Assembly: GCA_902781315.1 (NCBI GenBank)
Contig: CACZIT010000010.1
Coordinates: 1 to 64,000 of the forward strand
Origin: an uncultured Prevotellaceae bacterium
Lineage (GTDB): Bacteria; Bacteroidota; Bacteroidia; Bacteroidales; Bacteroidaceae
Direction: 5' to 3'
DNA length: 64,000 nucleotides
The notes under the pieces are model-generated. The model was not told the origin of the DNA, searched no databases, and saw only the letters and a list, made by a program, of their open reading frames with translations. Numbering within the stretch: the first letter of the stretch is position 1; each line of letters starts with the position of its first letter. Made by a program: the position numbers and the translations under genes. Of this stretch, positions 60,358 through 64,000 are shown one piece after another.

Positions 60358-60397
60358 GAACACCCGCCCCGGCCTCGCGGCCAGAGCAGGTGTCCCG
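60358..60397 (-). terminator. Terminator of the LRR gene
   Basis: ACACC...GGTGT (60360-60393) with an inner GGCC-TCGC-GGCC hairpin, followed on the minus strand by TTCTTTTTGG, about 50 bp after the LRR gene's stop. Confidence 0.6.
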
Positions 60398-60448
60398 CTT
60401 CTTTTTTGTTTATACGCGTTTAATTGAAAGCCATGCTTGACTCTGCGC

Positions 60449-61555
60449 TCACTTCATCACGACCTTTTTCGTCGTGCCGTCGCTCATCCTGACGATGTTC
60501 AGGCCGCGCACGGGAGCCTGCAGCCGCTTGCCGTCGGCCGAGAAGCAGGCCTCGACGCCAGCCACACCCGTCTCGGCCGCACCGATGCCGGTAGGAGAAG
60601 CTTCATTCTCAGGATCAAACTCCTCAATGTGCTTAAAGTGTTTCCAGCAGTTCACTTGGCTGTAGGCATCTTTGCTGCCTATTGGCACATGCAATATAAC
60701 ATGGTCGAAGTCAAAGCCATCCATAACAGCATTGCCGAAAAGATAAATTGCCTCAACTGGTTTGGGATTATATGCATAGACATCCTTCAGACCCTGACAT
60801 AGCATGAAGCAGTCCCGGCCATACTCGGTTATGTCAGCAGGCAGAACCAGAGTCTCCATACGTTGGCACATCAAGAATGCTGCATCTGCTATTGACTTCA
60901 CACCAGAGGGAATCAGCGTAGTGTTGCTGCCTTGAATAAGTTTGCCCGTGGCAGTCTCGATGATGGCATTGCAATCCTCCCTGCTATCGTAGAAAATGTT
61001 TCCTTCTGCCACCTTAATGCGGTCGATGCCATTCACTCTATTCGTGGCTGGATCCCATCCCGCACAAGAAAATGGCGAAGGGCCAATCTCAGAAACGGTA
61101 CTAGGGATGGTCACTTCCGTAAGGCTGCTGCCCTCAAAAGCGTTGCGCCCAATCACACGCAACCCCTCGGGAAGACAGAGGGTCTTCAGTGGTGTTCCTG
61201 CCAATCCCCATTCGCCAATTTCCTCAAGGGTACTGGGAAGGCTAATGTCCGCACACCAAGCGGAAAGGCCAAATGCACCGATGCGCTTCACCCCTTCTGG
61301 GACAAACACCGACTCCAAAGTGCACATGCGGAAAGCCTCGTCTCCTATTCCTGTCACGGCATAAGTAACTCCATCGACCTTTATGCTGGAGGGGATGGCG
61401 ACAGCGCCCTCGTAGGCCTTGTCGCCTTTCACGACAGACACCTCGCCCTCGCCGGTCTTCTCATAGTAAATGCCGTTCAACTCAAAGTCGTAGGCACTCG
61501 CTGCCAGAGGCATCATAGCCAGGAGCAGCATCGTTAGTAAATGTTTTGTCTTCAT
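60449..61555 (-). CDS. BspA-like leucine-rich repeat surface protein
   Basis: The 368-residue protein has a signal peptide (1-21) and LRR_5-type repeats: AVTGIGDEAFRMCTLESVFV, GLRVIGRNAFEGSSLTEVTI, GVKSIADAAFLMCQRMETLVL and others, forming a solenoid from about residue 50 to 310. BspA-type proteins bind host matrix or other bacteria. The tail GLNIVRMSDGTTKKVVMK is a variant of the sorting-like tag of its neighbours. A -7 box (TAAATTTG) lies at 61600-61607. Confidence 0.88.
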   Translation of the reverse strand: MKTKHLLTMLLLAMMPLAASAYDFELNGIYYEKTGEGEVSVVKGDKAYEGAVAIPSSIKVDGVTYAVTGIGDEAFRMCTLESVFVPEGVKRIGAFGLSAWCADISLPSTLEEIGEWGLAGTPLKTLCLPEGLRVIGRNAFEGSSLTEVTIPSTVSEIGPSPFSCAGWDPATNRVNGIDRIKVAEGNIFYDSREDCNAIIETATGKLIQGSNTTLIPSGVKSIADAAFLMCQRMETLVLPADITEYGRDCFMLCQGLKDVYAYNPKPVEAIYLFGNAVMDGFDFDHVILHVPIGSKDAYSQVNCWKHFKHIEEFDPENEASPTGIGAAETGVAGVEACFSADGKRLQAPVRGLNIVRMSDGTTKKVVMK

Positions 61556-61735
61556 AAGGCTTTATGTTTATAATGTTAATAGCTTAATTGTTTCAAATGC
61601 AAATTTACACTTTTTTTCTGAATAAAACTACTTTATAATTATCTTTTTTGTATAAATGCACCCATTCACTGACAAAACAACAAAGATAAGAATAACTTTT
61701 TCATGAAAGCAAATAGTTATTATTGTTTAAACATG

Positions 61736-61813
61736 GGCTCACTTCATCACGACCTTGACTTCGTCGAGCTCGTTCACGTTCGGCATAGTTCAAGCATGCT
61801 TGACTCTGCGCTC
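61736..61813 (-). other. Remnant gene end plus dispersed ~40-nt repeat
   Basis: The minus strand contains a KVVMK-stop ending (complement of 61740-61758) like that of the LRR gene but with no gene body, then a repeat copy (61769-61813) holding the palindrome TCAAGCATGCTTGA. It looks like a leftover 3' end after duplication or deletion. The rest of 61556-61735 is AT-rich with only the LRR promoter. Confidence 0.5.
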
Positions 61814-63215
61814 ACTTCACCACAAATTTCCGACCGTTCTGGATGTAGATGCCCTTGGGCAGCTTGTTACCTTGGTACTCTGTCACGTTGTTACCTTGAC
61901 AGACCCGCCGTCCCTGCAGGTCGTAGACTGATGGAGATACCACATGTTCAGATTCCGTAACGCTCTCTACACCTAATGGAATATCAGGCTTGTCTATTAT
62001 AGTTGAGCCGCCTGCCATGTTATACTCCCAATATACGCCATTCCTCCCATATGCAGATAACGTGACTCTGCTAAAACCATAGTCAGCAGGGTTCAGATAG
62101 GCTACCAAGAGGCCTAGAGCACTCACGGCTCCGCTTCCCTCCGTACAGGTCACACTATTGCTCATGGTGAACATCTTCCTACCATAGTATGGATCTGAAG
62201 CTACTCCCTTCACATACAGATCTTCATGCCCTGCCACTGGGGCAAACCTGTCGCCCTCCTGCATGTTGAAATCATAAAGCACCATCTCACCATCTTCTGT
62301 GACACGATAAGGGATGTTCTCGGCATCGCCCAGCCCTGTCTTGCGAAGGGCTTCCTTGTATTCATCCAGATTCACGTAGACCACACCATTCTCCTCCCTT
62401 ACTCCAAACAGGTATGTTGCCGGCACTTCTTCCTGATAGGTTCTGTTGGCCATTACGCCATAGAACAGCTGGTGATAGTCTTTATGGTTCAAGCTGACAT
62501 GATACTCCTCGGGAATGCAGAACCACACCCAGCGCCAGCTGCCCGAAGCGGGATTCGTTTCCTCAAAACGCCAGTAGGGAGAACCCGCCACAAACGGAAA
62601 ATCCTTAGTCTCAACAAAGAAGTCGGCATACGAAATCATCAGAGAACTGCCGCAATGATCAAGCCGTGTGCCTGCATGCTCCTCGCCCCAACCATATTGG
62701 TACAACGGACCGAGGTCGCTGCCAATTCCTTCTATCCAGTAGGCTGGTCGCTGATACTGGCTGGCTTCAAGGTCAGGGTCTGTCATCCGCAAGCGGCGAA
62801 CGGGACCATTGTCAAGGTATATCGTATCCACTTCAGCAACCATGAGCTGATGATGCTCCTCACCGAGACCAACCACAATGCTCTCCCCTGCCTGCAAGCC
62901 GAAGTCATACAACACCCGTTCCTCTTGTTCGCCTTCACGAACGAAATAGACGCGCTTGCCTTCCTCGCGTAAAAAGCCGACGGCAAAGTCATTTGCCGAA
63001 TCATCATAGATAGGTACATAGATATGCCCATCGATAACTTCTTGCTTGCTATTATCAACATAATAGATGGAGTGCTGATGCTCATTAGTGTTGAACACAT
63101 CCCACATTTTCGTTTCCAAGAAACTCCGATGGGTCTCTAATAGTTTTTGCTCCGTTTGTGCCTGCAAGAACAGAGATGAAGAAAGCATTAGCAGTTGTAA
63201 ATAGATATACTTCAT
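61812..63215 (-). CDS. Secreted tagged protein, paralog of the gene at the right edge
   Basis: The 467-residue protein has a signal peptide (1-19). It has several related blocks (ERVLYDFGLQAGESIVVG; MVLYDFNMQEGDRFAPVAG), each with a D-F/G-L-x-x-G-D pattern followed by a short hydrophobic strand, suggesting repeated beta modules. The C terminus is YDLQGRRV...LPKGIYIQNGRKFVVK with an 8-nt repeat linker (61869-61900). The family is not recognised. The same blocks are seen in the partial gene at 63447, so the two arose by duplication. Confidence 0.75.
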   Translation of the reverse strand: MKYIYLQLLMLSSSLFLQAQTEQKLLETHRSFLETKMWDVFNTNEHQHSIYYVDNSKQEVIDGHIYVPIYDDSANDFAVGFLREEGKRVYFVREGEQEERVLYDFGLQAGESIVVGLGEEHHQLMVAEVDTIYLDNGPVRRLRMTDPDLEASQYQRPAYWIEGIGSDLGPLYQYGWGEEHAGTRLDHCGSSLMISYADFFVETKDFPFVAGSPYWRFEETNPASGSWRWVWFCIPEEYHVSLNHKDYHQLFYGVMANRTYQEEVPATYLFGVREENGVVYVNLDEYKEALRKTGLGDAENIPYRVTEDGEMVLYDFNMQEGDRFAPVAGHEDLYVKGVASDPYYGRKMFTMSNSVTCTEGSGAVSALGLLVAYLNPADYGFSRVTLSAYGRNGVYWEYNMAGGSTIIDKPDIPLGVESVTESEHVVSPSVYDLQGRRVCQGNNVTEYQGNKLPKGIYIQNGRKFVVK

Positions 63216-63221
63216 AACTAC

Positions 63222-63434
63222 TATCTTTTTAATTATTTATAGTTTCAAATATTGTACCCTTTTCTATTGTTGTGCCTGGTTGTGCCTGCATCAAGAGTTA
63301 TATTCTTTCCTTTCAAAATAATAGTCCCACCATCAAAAACAACGTTTTCTTGAGGTTTTAGATTTGTAACATGATGACCCACTTTGATAGTATCTGCCTG
63401 TATTGTCCTTGACCCTGTTATAGTTCAAGCAAGC
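63222..63434 (-). pseudogene. Remnant of a repetitive surface-protein C terminus
   Basis: The minus strand reads DTIKVGHHVTNLKPQENV, then VFDGGTIILKGKNITLDAGT, the beta-helix-like pattern common near the ends of Bacteroidota surface proteins, to a stop near 63222. The frame is closed by TGA upstream and has no start codon. It lies between the two paralogous tagged genes. Confidence 0.5.
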
Positions 63435-63446
63435 TTGACTCTGCCC

Positions 63447-64000
63447 TCACTTCACCACAAACTTCCGTCCGTTCTGGATGTAGATGCCCTTCGGCAACTG
63501 TGATTTTCCCTCTGTACGAAGAACCTTGCCCGTCAGGTCAAACACCTGCTGAGAAGATTTCTCCGAACGCAGCTCGTCTACTTTGCTGATATCCTTATAC
63601 CAATCCTGATACGAACCAAGCAACTCGCCGTCCTGCAGGCAATACCATAAACCGTATTGCACCATGTACTCGCCATAGAACCCAGGCTTTACGGAGAGCA
63701 GGTTGCCCCCATGACTCACTCCGCCTAGGCCCTCAAGCCAGATGTCGGTGAACGACGTTTCGCTGCCCGAGGAAGCCAGCGGCTGGGGATCGTCGCCACT
63801 GTAGCCATTGAGCGAGCCCATGAACAGCCGGCGATATTCCTTGCCATACAAGGCTACCGTGTCCACCTTGTTGACACGGTACTTCTGACTAGCGTCCCAG
63901 CGGTCGCAGGCTATCACGTCGCCTTCCTCCAGCCCGAAGTCGTAGAGCAACCAGTCGGCAGCAGTATCCTCAAGACGCACATACACCTTCTTTCCTTCTT
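63447..64000 (-). CDS. Secreted tagged protein, C-terminal part (continues beyond the window)
   Basis: The frame is open to the window edge (GKKVYVRLEDTAADW), so at least 184 residues are seen and the true start is outside. WLLYDFGLEEGDVIACDRW and VNKVDTVALYGKEYRRLFMG match the corresponding blocks of the 61812 protein. The tail FDLTGKVLRTEGKSQLPKG and IYIQNGRKFVVK has the common tag; here the linker shows no 8-nt repeat. It is one of a pair of paralogs. Confidence 0.75.
   Translation of the reverse strand, partial: EGKKVYVRLEDTAADWLLYDFGLEEGDVIACDRWDASQKYRVNKVDTVALYGKEYRRLFMGSLNGYSGDDPQPLASSGSETSFTDIWLEGLGGVSHGGNLLSVKPGFYGEYMVQYGLWYCLQDGELLGSYQDWYKDISKVDELRSEKSSQQVFDLTGKVLRTEGKSQLPKGIYIQNGRKFVVK

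Overview
The window looks like chromosome of a Prevotella-type member of the Bacteroidales. The evidence is many Bacteroidota-style promoters (TAnnTTTG at -7), a set of mannosidases and a sialidase for host glycans, a TonB-type outer-membrane protein, BspA-like leucine-rich repeats, and secreted proteins that end in the same short tag (LPKGIYIxNGRKxVVK). Species cannot be fixed from sequence alone.

Region 1 (about 200-18,650) is an AT-richer accessory island with two parts. The left part is a small mobilizable element on the minus strand: tyrosine integrase (start codon apparently lost), a DUF6043-like gene (frameshifted), an excisionase-like HTH protein, a DUF3987 ATPase, a zinc-finger/toprim-like primase and a MobV relaxase, followed by a truncated hsdS. 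The right part is a complete type I restriction-modification operon (hsdR-hsdM-ORF6N gene-hsdS, minus strand) with a phase-variation arrangement. A silent hsdS lies in opposite orientation, bounded by 31-bp inverted repeats (30/31 identical). There is also a silent second-TRD cassette with its own 19-bp inverted repeat, and a tyrosine recombinase that is now broken. A frameshifted dinD homolog closes the island.

Region 2 (18,776-33,731) is core genome: a GNAT acetyltransferase divergent from a phosphopantetheinyl transferase, then a GH92-GH125-GH130 operon for mannose-rich N-glycans, then a minus-strand block with pyridoxal kinase, CPBP protease, a HAD-RibF fusion, ADP-ribosylglycohydrolase, tRNA-Arg(CCT), an outer-membrane beta-barrel protein and an M16 peptidase.

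Region 3 (33,842-47,874) carries a conserved unknown gene, rpoN, a PAP2-like membrane protein, purE, ispG, an aldo/keto reductase, an alpha/beta hydrolase and DUF4294 on the plus strand. These face a glutaminyl-cyclase-like M28 enzyme, a C26-M19 fusion hydrolase and three consecutive FKBP isomerases on the minus strand, then a sirtuin.

Region 4 (48,200-64,000) is dominated by secreted proteins: two zincin-like proteins, a small tagged protein, a large GH33 sialidase, a BspA-like LRR protein and two paralogous tagged proteins. A DUF3332-WbqC-LepB-DapB block lies between them.

The least expected signals are repeat structures: (a) three intergenic arrays with an exact 22-nt period but different unit sequences; (b) 7-9 nt short tandem repeats at many gene ends, which also form the linker inside the C-terminal tags of secreted proteins; (c) a roughly 40-nt dispersed repeat that has become coding sequence at the 5' end of the expressed hsdS; (d) four palindromes inside the ORF6N gene.
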